From: Diploscapter coronatus
Lineage: Eukaryota; Nematoda; Chromadorea; Rhabditida; Rhabditidae
Assembly (NCBI GenBank): GCA_964036155.1
Contig: OZ038423.1
Location: forward strand, 81,855,249 to 81,919,248
DNA length: 64,000 nucleotides
Reading direction: 5' to 3'
The position numbers and the translations under genes are program-made. The stretch's first letter is position 1; the number at the start of each line of letters is the position of its first letter. Shown here piece after piece: positions 22,901 to 32,733 of this stretch. The notes below the pieces were generated by a model that did not search any database, had not been told where the DNA came from, and worked only from the letters and a program-made list of their open reading frames with translations.

Positions 22901-25490
22901 AAATTTCAAAAGTCATTCTGACACCCCAAAACCTGTATCAGATTGTTCAGTTCGATGAGCTGAGTTGACTGGTGCAAACATTTTCTGAATCCGACCTTCC
23001 CATCACAAGTTACGGCTAAAAACAGTGCAAAAGTGCCAAAAATCATGGATGGTCGGGGAAAAATGCATTTTTTTGCTCTTGTAGATACGATCCGGGTGTT
23101 TTAAAGCACATATAGAAGTTGCCCATGAAATTCTGAATTTTTTGATATAAGTTTGGTCGAGCAACTCGGGTACGTGTTTTGAGAAAAACCGGTCTGAAGT
23201 TAAACCTGAAAATTTCGAATTTTCAAAAATGAGGGACAGACCCCCAAATCATATACCATTCGATAGAGCTCGAAAAACTGAGCAACTTTTGTGAAGACAC
23301 TTTGGGTCTAGCTATAATGGTATGCGTGGTACAGTGGTTTGAACGGGTCAAGCCACGAAAATGACATAAATATTCAAAAATTCATCTTTTCGAAAATCAA
23401 ACGAATTCGGAAAATCTTTTCAGGATATAGTAGATTAAGGGTAACACTTCATCTTTGCTTCCTAGAGTACCGTGCTATCACTTTATCATGCTATCATATG
23501 GGTCCATGGCATACCACCCATATGGTGCCCGAGTAGTACTATACCAAAATGGGTATTAATCGATTCGAAATCGACTGGAGAGTAATATTCGAGTCTACTT
23601 CTATCAACTTCAGCAAGTGGTTTCATTATACCATCATTGTAATTGGCTATAACCACCTGCCGAAAAAGGCCAAAAATGGGGTAACTTCAACTGATCATAG
23701 AAGTCGATGGACTAATCTATTTTTCAAGAGATTTTCAGCATATTACTCAGCTCAATAAGGGCTCTCATTTGGTATATAACATGATGGGTCTTTGTTAAAA
23801 ATGGTAACTTGGCCCATATGGGCTGAGTCACCATTTGGTAGAAAGACCCTAATGTTATATACCATTCGAAAGCCAATAAAAAACTGAGTGTAATGCTGAA
23901 AACCGCTTGAAAAATGATCTAGTGTATCGATTTTTATGAGGAAAAGAAGTACTGGTCGGTTCAGAAGGTCAACTATAGAACGTTTTTGATCATAAGTCTC
24001 GATGTATCAATTCATTTTTCAAACGGTTTTTTGCATGATAATCAGCTTGGTAACCGCTTTCGAATGATATACAACATGGATAGGTTTCCGGAAAATTTCA
24101 AGTCCCGGCCGGTACCGGTCCGGCCCTGTCAGGTCCGATACCTGAAATTTTTCCAAATGACCCCAAAAAATTCTAGAATGTTCTACAAGGTCTAAGCTTC
24201 ATTTTAAGCACAAATTTGACCCCACTTACTTCGGAAATTTTCGGGATAAAAATTCCCGAATGTAGAGTACGATTTTCGGTTTTTCCGGTCTACAGCCCTA
24301 AGGGACGAAAATTTTTCGGAGGTCCCTTCACAAAAGTTGCTCAGTTTTTCGAGCTCTGTCGAATGGTATATGATTTGGGGGTCTGTCCCTCATTTTTGAA
24401 AATTCGAAATTTTCAGGTTTAACTTCAGACCGGTTTTTCTCAAAACACGTACCCGAGTTGCTCGACCAAACTTATATCAAAAAATTCAGAATTTCATGGG
24501 CAACTTCTATATGTGCTTTAAAACACCCGGATCGTATCTACAAGAGCAAAAAAATGCATTTTTCCCCGACCATCCATGATTTTTGGCACTTTTGCACTGT
24601 TTTTAGCCGTAACTTGTGATGGGAAGGTCGGATTCAGAAAATGTTTGCACCAGTCAACTCAGCTCATCGAACTGAACAATCTGATACAGGTTTTGGGGTG
24701 TCAGAATGACTTTTGAAATTTGACCCCCAGACCCCGGTGCTCGAACTCGGTCTTGAAAAACTCGGACAAAGTCCCAAAATTATGTTCTTCAGGTCGAATA
24801 CAGTCAGAAACTACTAACAACCCCGATCTGGGATCTTTCTGAAATTTTGGTCCGGCCTCTTCTTTGCTATCGCTCAAAATTAGCGAGACCGCGTCATAAA
24901 TATCTTCCCAGCAAGAGCTATATCATGCGACAAAACATTACTTGTGCGTTAGTACAGAAATAATTTTATTAAGAAAGTTCAAAGGAGGCGCGTCGGTTTT
25001 ATTCGCAGGTGAAAGTCCCTCGAATATGGAATCGGTCACCAACGTATTTTTACCTAGATGATGTACGAGTCACTGACGTCAAGATTTTAAGAATATTGGT
25101 TGATCTCCTTTCGTGGGAATCACTCTTGGATACAAATAGAGCGCTTTTCATGAATAAAACAACCTCCGCTTTTATTTTAATATAAAACCCTTTTGAATGG
25201 GTTCCTGATTGATTTCGCAATGTTCATTCAAATATCATTGACTGAATTTTTTTTACATATATGAATATTGCAACTATCGTGTCCTAATTGTGTAGAAGAA
25301 TTTATTCTATGACTCAATGATACTTTTGTGATTATTTAATCTACACTCTTGTATTATTTTTTAGGAAATCAGACGACGTTCTTGCGAACGCCCATTTTTC
25401 GATGCAACTCCATATGAGAAATTGCCACAAGTCGAATTAGCTCAAGGAATTTCATATGAAAATCTCACTTATCCAGAATGCTTCATTTAA
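10912..25490 (+). CDS. GT14 family glycosyltransferase (core-2/I-branching enzyme type)
   Basis: Eleven exons: 10912-11084, 11244-11319, 11375-11478, 13341-13449, 14464-14595, 16546-16647, 16701-16829, 18239-18410, 18601-18774, 18821-18948, 25365-25490; 1,425 nt, 474 aa, all phases agree. Residues 1-25 form a type II signal anchor (WVPLVAYGIIIYLLYTYF). The lumenal part shows, in order, YPLAYGLVVYKD, YAPQNEYC, WGSFEIINSTY, SGFDAPLKTNYEM, DEAFWATL, FPIPG, SGSC, APHLVAHKFY and a C-terminal LPQVEL...LTYPECF. These are the conserved blocks of the nematode GLY/core-2-like family, which adds GlcNAc or similar sugars to glycans in the Golgi. The exact acceptor is unknown. Introns 3, 5, 7 and 10 are packed with mobile DNA; intron 10 is 6,416 bp. 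Despite this no stop or frameshift is seen. The ORFs inside the introns belong to repeats. Confidence 0.88.
11699..11994 (+). mobile_element. tRNA-derived SINE, copy 2 (GT14 intron 3)
   Basis: tRNA-like head with box A TAGCGCAGTGGTTG and a box B-like stretch near CAAGTTCGGCCCCC, about 200 bp of unrelated body, then GGCTAGG and an 11-nt A tail. A 13-bp target duplication ATTGAGTTCGAGT flanks it (11686-11698, 11995-12007). Pol III promoter, A tail and long duplication together indicate LINE-mobilised SINE insertion. Confidence 0.9.
12237..12572. repeat. Single arm of the fold-back family
   Basis: Matches the outer half of the palindrome at 34535-36136 (GGTACCCCTATGG-type start, GATCAGGCCCC block, GAGTAACTTTTGTGA end) but has no inverted partner. 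It is interrupted by the MITE that starts at 12574. Confidence 0.65.
12574..12963. mobile_element. MITE with CAGGGTTGCA termini, 390 bp
   Basis: Left end CAGGGTTGCAACTTTTTTAC and right end the inverse of CAGGGTTGCAGCTTTTTTAC. Pairing continues through the ACACGACACGAT blocks. The interior carries many variants of GGATTAAGC on one arm and GCTTAATCC on the other, so the whole element can fold. CAGGG ends suggest hAT; no clean 8-bp duplication was found. Confidence 0.75.
15523..16125. mobile_element. Hairpin MITE interrupted by a solo LTR
   Basis: The left arm (15523-15583) and right arm (16071-16125 with 15632-15646) are near-perfect inverted copies starting ACAAGGAATGCTCAACTATG. Removing the 424-bp insertion plus its 4-bp duplication restores a hairpin of about 175 bp with a 36-nt loop. 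Confidence 0.8.
15647..16070 (+). mobile_element. Solo LTR-like element, copy 1 (424 bp)
   Basis: Begins TGTGCC and ends GTAACG, with a 4-bp target duplication ATGG (15643-15646, 16071-16074). A 423-bp inverse copy lies at 21138-21560 with its own 4-bp duplication. The length, TG start and short duplications fit a solo LTR of an LTR retrotransposon; the terminal CG instead of CA is atypical. Reading frames within it are not genes. Confidence 0.7.
17313..17336. repeat. CT microsatellite
   Basis: Run of CT dinucleotides (GA on the other strand) in GT14 intron 7. Confidence 0.9.
17469..17548. mobile_element. 80-bp MITE inside a fold-back arm
   Basis: Ends CAGACATTAAAG / CTTTAATGTCTG, with an inner palindrome GACACTGACACTG / CAGTGTCAGTGTC. 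It is flanked by 8-bp near-duplications TGGATAAC and TAGATAAC. The host sequence continues as in the uninterrupted fold-back copies. A very small hAT-like non-autonomous element is the best reading. Confidence 0.65.
17549..18075. repeat. Single arm of the fold-back family (second)
   Basis: Runs from ATAACCATATGGTGTCTTCACA through GCTCAGTTTTTCGAGCTC to the GGTCCATAGGGGTACCC end. It is related to the arms at 34535-36136 and 22736-24895. No inverted partner is present nearby. Confidence 0.6.
19440..19835 (-). other. Possible nested minus-strand gene fragment in GT14 intron 10
   Basis: On the minus strand a TATAAATA box (about 19814) is followed by a pyrimidine-rich start region. Further down an open stretch ends in a strong donor GTGAGT (about 19668), with an acceptor TTTATTTTCAG near 19593. 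Joined, this would give only a short peptide; unspliced, an 83-aa frame runs 19482-19733. No family was recognised. It may be a relic or a promoter carried by a repeat. Confidence 0.2.
21138..21560 (-). mobile_element. Solo LTR-like element, copy 2 (423 bp)
   Basis: Inverse of 15647-16070. Its 4-bp duplication AAGC (21134-21137, 21561-21564) and the uninterrupted sequence GTGAAGCATTACTG in copy A define the insertion exactly. Confidence 0.8.
22736..24895. mobile_element. 2,160-bp palindromic (fold-back) DNA element
   Basis: Perfect 9-bp ends GACGCGGTC / GACCGCGTC. Inverted arms of about 550 bp (22736-23290 and 24337-24895) share blocks such as GAATACAGTCAGAAACTAC. It is inserted in Helitron-like copy C; copy A has the uninterrupted site AAGAATAAATATC, so ATAA is duplicated (22732-22735, 24896-24899). 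The arms are related to the palindrome at 34535. No transposase frame. Confidence 0.85.
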
Positions 25491-25513
25491 TTCATTGCTA
25501 AATTTAGCTGTTA

Positions 25514-25981
25514 TTATTACTTCTGGGTGAATAATTGATATTCTAGAAACTGTTGTAATTACCTTAACATCGTTCTATATCATACCAGAAGCAACGAAGC
25601 CAGAACAATAAATCTCGGACCTCTGTAATAGTCGTGAAAAGTGAGCACACAGTATATCTCCATTAGCCACATTGTCAAACATTACAGGATAATTACGCGG
25701 CTTTGATCATTCGACTATCGCTCTTGAAGTGAAATTGGCTTGAGCCAGTATCGTGTTCCAATGCCATTGATTAGTTTTCTGATTAGACAACAATTACTTC
25801 AAGCTATCTTGAATTCGATGCCGTAATTGGATTGTAAAAAACATCAAATTTTCTGCAATTTAAAAGAAGAAAGATACATCGTATGCGCCAGCCAGTTTTC
25901 TGCAACTACTGCATACAATTCTAAATCTTTAAAAATGTTACCATTTACTTTGGTTTAGAAAGTTCACTATTATTATTAAGA
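25514..25981. mobile_element. Long-TIR element, partial copy 3
   Basis: Starts TTATTACTTCTGGGTGAATA, 23 nt after the GT14 stop codon, and matches the left half of copy 1 up to TATTATTATTAAG. It therefore lies in or next to the GT14 3' UTR. Confidence 0.7.
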
Positions 25982-27238
25982 GGTATTCTTTGTAAGAATC
26001 AGACAAAACTATGGGTATCTAGGCAAAGGTATAAAAAGCTCTCGAAGTCCAAAAAGGGTAATATGGTTGGATACCCCTATGGGGCCTGTATATAAACATC
26101 GGGAAGTTAGGCCCCGTTCCAAAAGTGGGCGGGACTTGGTCTCCCCATTTTTGTGATTAGGGCCCATGGGTGTATCCACAATATGGGTTTGGTTCGGATC
26201 CGGAACACTTTGCAATTGGTCGTACCCTTGTTACAGTTATTCTTAAAATAGCTCTTAGGGCACGTTCATACTTTGGCTCGGCCCAGAAAGCAGAAAAAAT
26301 AGTATGCGAAAGTGCGAGACGAAAAGAGCATGTCTCTCAAACTCTCTCACTTTTGCATACTATTTTTTCTGCTTACCCGAGCCTAGCCGAAGTATGAACA
26401 CGCCCTTGTCTTTTCGTCAGATCATACCCCTTTTGCTATACTTATTTTGTTGCAGACAAGCTACGCTATTCACTACAGAAATTAACTCTACTGTAATAAA
26501 CTAGACCTAAAACATGATTACTGTAATGGCAAGTGCACCAAAGCTTATTCATACGCTATAACCATTTGAAAAATTCCTCAAATTAGTAAAAATTGCATTT
26601 TCTGAATCAGCTCGACGAGTTCTATCAAATGGAATGCAGTTAATTTGAAATGGATGCATTTTACGAAATTTCGATTTCTTCGGTTCGGACGCCGTAAAAC
26701 CAGTACGCGTGTCAGAATCGCTCTAAAAATAACATATTCGAAGTTTCTGTGCCCAATTGCCCTATTGTGTTTTCTAGCCAAAAAACGAGACATCGATTTT
26801 TCTGGTATCATGTCATACGCGATTCTTACAACATAGAGTCGCTCGTAAGACGCTATAAATATTTCGTAATATTTATCATTTATTCAATCATTCTTTTAGT
26901 ATAACGCGGAAATAATTTGAAAGCGGAAGTATTATAATTCTATTATTTTCTTCCGGATTTTTAAGAAAAGGTGTATGAAAATTTAAATATATTTATTTAA
27001 TTTGAATGAATGGATACTTTAGAGAGAATTAATTTCCTCATTTATATCGACATATTATTTCTTTGTATTAGAGGGAAATGAACCAAACGAGATCAACGAA
27101 ACAAATTTGATAAGGAATTGGACTTTATTTCCTGATAGACATCAATATTAATCATTAACTATTCGAATAAGGAAGTGATTAAATACCCCAACTAGAAATA
27201 GGTTTCTTGTTATAGAATCGACATATAATCTCATACCA
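25982..27238. other. Repeat-bearing intergenic region
   Basis: 26060-26250 is a fragment of the fold-back family (GGGCCCATGGGTGTATCC, TTGGTTCGGATCC blocks). 26257-26406 is a small MITE. No exon was recognised in 26410-27238. Confidence 0.5.
26257..26406. mobile_element. 150-bp MITE
   Basis: Termini AGGGCACGTTCATACTT and the inverse of AGGGCGTGTTCATACTT. Inner arms pair through GCAGAAAAAATAGTATGC. No clear target duplication. Confidence 0.7.
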
Positions 27239-27328
27239 ATGGGATATTTGTCGATAGCAGCCAGTATCTTATTCTGGATACTTGTATCATCAATCAATAC
27301 TGTTAATTATGATGGTTATGCACGGCCT
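27239..27328 (+). pseudogene. Orphan signal-peptide exon related to exon 1 of the giant repeat gene
   Basis: A 90-nt, 30-codon exon with donor GTCAGAAT. It encodes ASILFWILVSSI where the giant gene's exon 1 (37826-37915, also 30 codons, donor GTCAGTAA) encodes ASILFWILISSI. No downstream exon of the same family could be found before the GT92 gene. It is therefore either a relic of a tandemly duplicated paralog or the first exon of an unrecognised short gene. The signal-peptide character is clear; the function is unknown. Confidence 0.6.
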
Positions 27329-28328
27329 GTCAGAATAGTCAAAGTTTGGAAATTGACGATTTAAAAATTAATTTCGAGAATCAGTTAATTACCGGGGATT
27401 TTTCAACATTTCGAGGCCATTGCGAGATAGCCAAAAGCCCTAACCAGGCCCCTATGGTCTCAAAATTATGCTAGGTGAAAAAAAATCGTCAGCAATTAAC
27501 TGATTCTCTAAAATAGAAATTGAAAAATGAGAAAGTGTTAGAGAAGCTAGATTAATATTCACTCTTTCCGCTCTGACAAACCGTGTATGTAATGCAGGCG
27601 AGTAAATTTTCTTGGGATCATGGGTGCATCGCAGTGCTTTGAGTAGTCCGGTGTGCACTTCTCTTATAATTGAGTGAAAGGCGGAATTTAGCACAGTGGG
27701 ATTTGACACAAAAAGGAAAGAATGATTGATTTTCGTGATTGTGTCGCGTTTTACTAGTTAGATATACAAAATTATCGTGAAATATCATTAAAGAAGAATC
27801 GAAAATCAACATGGAACTCGAATGGCACCATGGGCGCCGCGAGAATGCATGCAATAAGCCCCCAAACCCAGGAAAATTTTCGGCTAATAGAAAAAGACGC
27901 CGGGTTTTCTAAAAAATAGTATGGGGAGGCAAGATAGGAAAAGAAAAAAGCCGGTGTCTTTTTCTAGGAGCCAAATTTTCCATGCGTTCAAACACTTACT
28001 TCGCATCGAATTTCGCAATATTCTTGTATTTTCATGAACAAATTCCATGAAAGTCAGTAAAAAATGTGGGAAAAATCGATCTTCACTTTCAAATCACAAA
28101 AATTTCGAAATACACACGTTCGTAAGCGCGCAAATAAGCCGTACACGCTGGTCGACCTGAAAGCTTGAAAATATGAATTTCAAAATTTCGCAATTTTTAC
28201 TGAAATTTTAATATGTACGTGTTGAAGACATCGAGTTAGGACTATTCATGGCATAATATCTTTGTTCACCGCTTGCAATTTACTTGAAAATCATAGCCGA
28301 GAATATTTATTACCTTGAAAATTTTCAG
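27329..28328. other. Intergenic upstream of the GT92 gene
   Basis: Apart from a 111-bp inverted repeat at 27871-27981 nothing was recognised. The minus-strand frames (27452-27854) show no family features. Confidence 0.4.
27871..27981. repeat. 111-bp inverted repeat (MITE-like)
   Basis: Ends GGAAAATTT...GGCT / AGCC..AAATTTTCC; arms pair through TAGAAAAAGACGCCGG. Short relatives with the same TAGAAAAAGAC motif occur near 19110. Confidence 0.6.
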
Positions 28329-28329
28329 T
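28326..28329 (+). promoter_or_regulatory. Probable SL trans-splice acceptor of the GT92 gene
   Basis: Acceptor AAAATTTTCAG ending at 28328, 25 nt upstream of the ATG. Confidence 0.55.
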
Positions 28330-28353
28330 CAACCCCCAAATGCTGTAGCTTCT

Positions 28354-30821
28354 ATGAAAGAATTAGTGATCAGATTTGCATTGCTGGTGGTCGGCTGTTT
28401 ATTTCTGTTTCAACTCGTTGATGATAGTGTTCTTTCTGGCATTTTCAGTTTCAGTTCGACTCAAGTAACAAAGGCAGACCGACTTTCCGTAATCCATATC
28501 AACAATAACTGCACAAAACGTGAGATTTCATAGTCGATTTCAAAGCAAAATGAGCATGAATACTCATAAGTTTTTAACTTAGAAGAAAGTACTCACATCC
28601 AAAAAAATACAATTCTGATAAATTTCAAGTTGACAATCTTCAGATAATGTAACGACAAACAAATTGCCATACCATGATTTGCACATGAAATGGATGGCAG
28701 AAGGAGTCACAAAAGAAGTAAGAGACTTATGAATTTTCAAAACTTCAATAATTTCTAGAATTACGCCAAAGCGAATATTTCGTTGGAAGCTGCCTACGAA
28801 TATGTCGACCAAATCGCAATTCAAATCACTTCCCAGAATCTGTTCGGGTATAAAATCACTAAGAAAACCAGGAATAAAGTTGGAATTTCAGTGAAAAAGT
28901 CTATTGCCACTATTTTGACTCGGACAAGAAGAAGATCGGAGAACCATTCGAATCGGACGTCTTTCCAGAGAGCGTAATTTACTGTCTAAGACGAGCAGGA
29001 ACTAATTATGTATCGCTGACGAAGAAACCTAACGATACGCCAGAATATCCTATTCCTCTACTTGACAGAACAATGGAAAGTGAGTTTTTCGTTAAGTTGA
29101 AGAACTATCATTTGTGATTCCATTTAAAAAATTCTAAAGGGGAAGTTATTGTTTTAGAGCCTGAACATTACTTTTCCGTGTGCGTAGCTCCACTCTACGG
29201 AAACGAATCGAAATGGCTAATGATAGCAGAATTTGTTGAATGGTACAAATTACAGGTATGCATTCTGTGAATGTTTTGTCGAATTTGGAAGTCAGTTATT
29301 ATTTAGGGTGCTACATATTTTTATTTCTATCTGGCTGAAATGAATGTGTATGATCGAATAATTCTTGATGATTATGTTAGGACTGGAGAAGCAGAAGTCG
29401 TCATTATGCACGATAGATTCGATCGACCTGGAAAACGATGGCATATGCTCGAAATTCACGTAAACCTTGCAATAAATATTCGTCTTGAGATAGCTAGAAT
29501 AGTTAACAAAATCCAATTTCGATACAGAAAAATTTCAAAAATAGCATGATGCTTCTATTTGAAAGTTTTCAATGTCGAAAATTCGTTTTTTTTCAAATCT
29601 TGAAATCAAAGCTAAATTGAAATTTCTAAAGACCTATCGAAGTTAAAATTTTTCAAAGCCGAAGACTAACTTCTTGTACTCATCGATTCCAACTTTACGA
29701 ATCTAACTTTCCTCAAAATTCCTACCGATATTTTCGAATTTTTAGGATTGCATTCTACGATCCAGAGCTCGCTCCAAATGGGCTGCGTTTGTAGACATCG
29801 ATGAACGACTCACAATGACACGATACAAAGGAACGATTATAGACTACCTTAAGTAAAAATTCACAAAACTTTTCCAGAAAGAAGAATAAAATTTTCAGAA
29901 ATATTGCTGACAAATCTATCGGCAGTATTCAATACAGACAAAGGTGGATTATGAAGACAGAAGATCAGCCTGAGAAATACATCAATGCAACTGAAGTAAG
30001 AGTGAGAAAATCATAGACTGATGAAATCAATTGAAAGTTGTTGATAAAGATAAACTTCGCTGATAGTGGACTGAAAAATCTTGATGAGAATAAATCAAAA
30101 TATTCATCGAACATAAAAATTAAAGAAAATAAAGAGAAAATTCCGTAGAAAAGATAACAATTAAAGAAAAATCTTCCATTTTAGACAGTCAAGTGGATGA
30201 CCACGCAGCGATACACCAATACGAGCCATGTTGGGCCTCCTGGGCACACTGCCAAATGCATCGTGAGACCCGAAACAATTGGCGCCATGTTCATTCACTA
30301 TCCGAGGAAATTCTATCCTGGATTCAATCAATACGAACTAACTCCAGAAGAGGGAGTTGTGAGGTTATTTTTAGGCATTACTGAAGTGCAAATAATTGAA
30401 TTTTTTAAACTGAATCAAAATTTTCACGAATTCAATAATTATAAATTTCATTGTCAAGTTCGTTCAAAAATATTCCTTGACATTGTGAAGCGCCGCAATA
30501 GTTTCTGACTATTAACTGCGTATAAAAAACGAAAAGACATTAATTTACATTATTCAATGATGGATTAATCCTGCTTCAATTTTCTTTAAAACATTATTTA
30601 CTTTTTTCAAATACAAAAATTTAATCGGCTGTAATGGTTAATTTAGGCACTACCGCGATCAGGGATTAGACAATTGGGGAAAGACTTGGCTAAAGGAAGT
30701 GGCCGCCTTTGGACCGTTTGAAGACACTAAGTTAGAGGAAGACGTTTCGAAGCAGCTCGTTGAAGCCGTTGTTAAAAGAGTTAAATACGTCTATGGAAAA
30801 GCACAGAACGGGTATAAATGA
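28354..30821 (+). CDS. GT92 family (DUF23-like) glycosyltransferase
   Basis: Ten exons: 28354-28519, 28644-28717, 28759-28847, 28892-29079, 29158-29255, 29307-29459, 29746-29852, 29899-29995, 30185-30363, 30647-30821; 1,326 nt, 441 aa, phases consistent. Residues 5-22 form a signal anchor (VIRFALLVVGCLFLFQLV). Then come VYCHYFD, VFPESVIYC, FSVCVAPLYG, AEFVEWYKLQGATYFYFYL, the DxD-type VDIDERL, VGPPGHTAKC and EEGVVRHYR. This is the ordered motif set of nematode GT92 proteins, whose characterised C. elegans member galactosylates core fucose on N-glycans in the Golgi. The specific reaction here is inferred from family only. Exon 4 starts after a 44-nt intron; introns carry no large insertions, unlike the neighbouring genes. 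Confidence 0.9.
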
Positions 30822-31483
30822 AATATTTGTGATTTCATATGAACTGAGCATGAAGAACGAGATTTTCTTGAGAAATTTTAAGAAAAGGTTGATTTTTCAT
30901 GCCTATTTCATATTCCTTGTGATATAAGTTATGCGATTCGTTGTTGAATTTCTCGATGAATAATAAAAGTTCCTGGTTACTGTAATTCTGCCTGACTTGT
31001 TGACTTGCTTGCAGCGCTTCTTGTGGTTAAGTATCGTCCGGGGCGAATTCCAATTCCAAATTCACTCGTCGAAGCGTTTCTCGTAACGTCGAACGAACGG
31101 CATCAGAATCCGAAAATGGTTTTAAATAATAACAGATCTAGAAAAATGGCTATGAAAAAATCGTGTTAGTCAGGTGAAAATTTGGCTCAGGGCCGACTCC
31201 CCCCCACTATGCTCCTACTCCCCCCACTCTCCAAAAACTCGTTGAAAGATAAAACATAGTGGCAGAAAAATGGTTGCTTTAAAAAGTGGGGGAAGTCGGC
31301 CCTGAGCCTTCAATAGAGGTAATTAAAATTCTAACAACCAGCCGAAGACTGGCACTAAAACGACGAACAAGCGGGCGCGAAGCATTTGCGAGCGAGGAAG
31401 TTCTAGTTCTATTAATAACAAATAGTTTGCAATTTTTATTTCATTATAAAATGATGATATTTATTAATTTGAGATTAAAAATG
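30822..31483. other. Intergenic between GT92 gene and GT11 relic
   Basis: Contains a 117-bp MITE at 31188-31304; otherwise nothing recognised. A 90-aa plus frame (31286-31558) overlaps the antisense GT11 relic and is not supported. Confidence 0.5.
31188..31304. mobile_element. 117-bp MITE
   Basis: Ends CAGGGCCGACTCCCCC / GGGGGAAGTCGGCCCTG. The surrounding GGCT / AGCC extends the pairing. CAGGG ends suggest hAT; no direct duplication found. Confidence 0.7.
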
Positions 31484-32733
31484 TTAGATTGCATGCAGAC
31501 TTGGAATTTTTCTACCACAAATATCCCTTATGAGGTGATTGATTCCAGTCAGCTTTGAATTACTATCCTTAATAATAGGATGAGAGATGATGACAGAATT
31601 TTTGCGGTGAAAAAGTCCCAAATCTGATTACATGCCAACTTTCAGCAAAATGATAACCATTGAAGTAATAGCTACATTAACTGAAGCTTCTCATGCTTAT
31701 TGTCCCAAACTAGAGGTCGCCAAATATTCCTAAAATGATTAGTTAAACTTGATAATAAAATGATAATTATAGTTCTAGTACCTATGAAATCCTGTGTAAT
31801 ACCAAGATCTAGATCGCATATCATGATCAAAATAAACATGATTATTCTGTTTACTAAAAAATGCGAGAAACCATCCGAAAGTTGATTCAGGATTTGTCAT
31901 TAGAAACGAGGAACAGAGTTTCGACGAAATGTAAAAATCCTCTCCCGGTAATTTATTCGTATTGACGATAATTTTTGACTAAATTTTTATATCGAAAAAG
32001 AATCTTAACTTTGTATTACATCCTTAAAAGCAGGATCCCTTTTAACAATTGTCGATAAATTGTTCATATAACTTTGATCGTCGCCAAATATGATGAAATC
32101 ATTGTACTTCTAAAAATATCGCAAATAAAAATGACCAAATTTACCTTATTGACTTCTTTTTCTAATAAGAATTTCATGCCGGCCTTCGAAAAATTCGCAT
32201 CAGATTTTGAGAAATGGTCTGTAAGTCGTACATGAATGCACGAAAATTGGGCTGCATTAGTTCTAAAATGTCAATTTTCTCTTCTGATACTAGTCAAATT
32301 TCGGTTACACATTCCAGCTATTTATGATTTTTTCTCCGTTTCTAATGACCTCTTCGCTAAATTTGAGGTATTTCATCAATTCGGGTATTTGCCGTTCAAA
32401 ATATAGAGAATTTTGCATGAATGTCGTTTCTAGGAAAATGTGATCTTCAGAATAATTTGACAACCTCCTGAAAATTTTTATTTTTTCAGAAAAAAATCTT
32501 TATTTGACCAAGTTGGATCTTCATAGCTGCAGCAAACAGATAAGCCGTGATATTCAGCAAATCGGATTTGTACATTATTCTTCGAAATTTTAAATGCAGC
32601 CTGAAACTAAGGACTGAGAAAATTTATTTTGAAATATTTTAGGCGATGTAGATTTCTTATCATTTCGTCAACTAAAAATTTCGCCATTTCATAAGAAATG
32701 TGTGCAAAGAAAAATATTCATATATATCGGCCG

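Larger units (their letters stand above)
20271..25201 (-). mobile_element. Helitron-like composite element, copy C (with two nested insertions)
   Basis: The hairpin end (CCGGTCGCCTTCGGCGGCC then AGCTGA on the minus strand) is followed by host T, and the fold-back end closes at 25201. The span is 4,931 bp. Removing the solo LTR (21138-21560) and the 2,160-bp palindrome (22736-24895) with their duplications leaves about 2,340 bp, matching copy A (2,353 bp). It sits in intron 10 of the GT14 gene. Confidence 0.75.

Noticed and set aside
26170..26836. Several 63-77 aa frames around 26.2-26.8 kb
   Set aside because: They overlap a fold-back fragment and a MITE or lie in low-information sequence, with no splice or family support.
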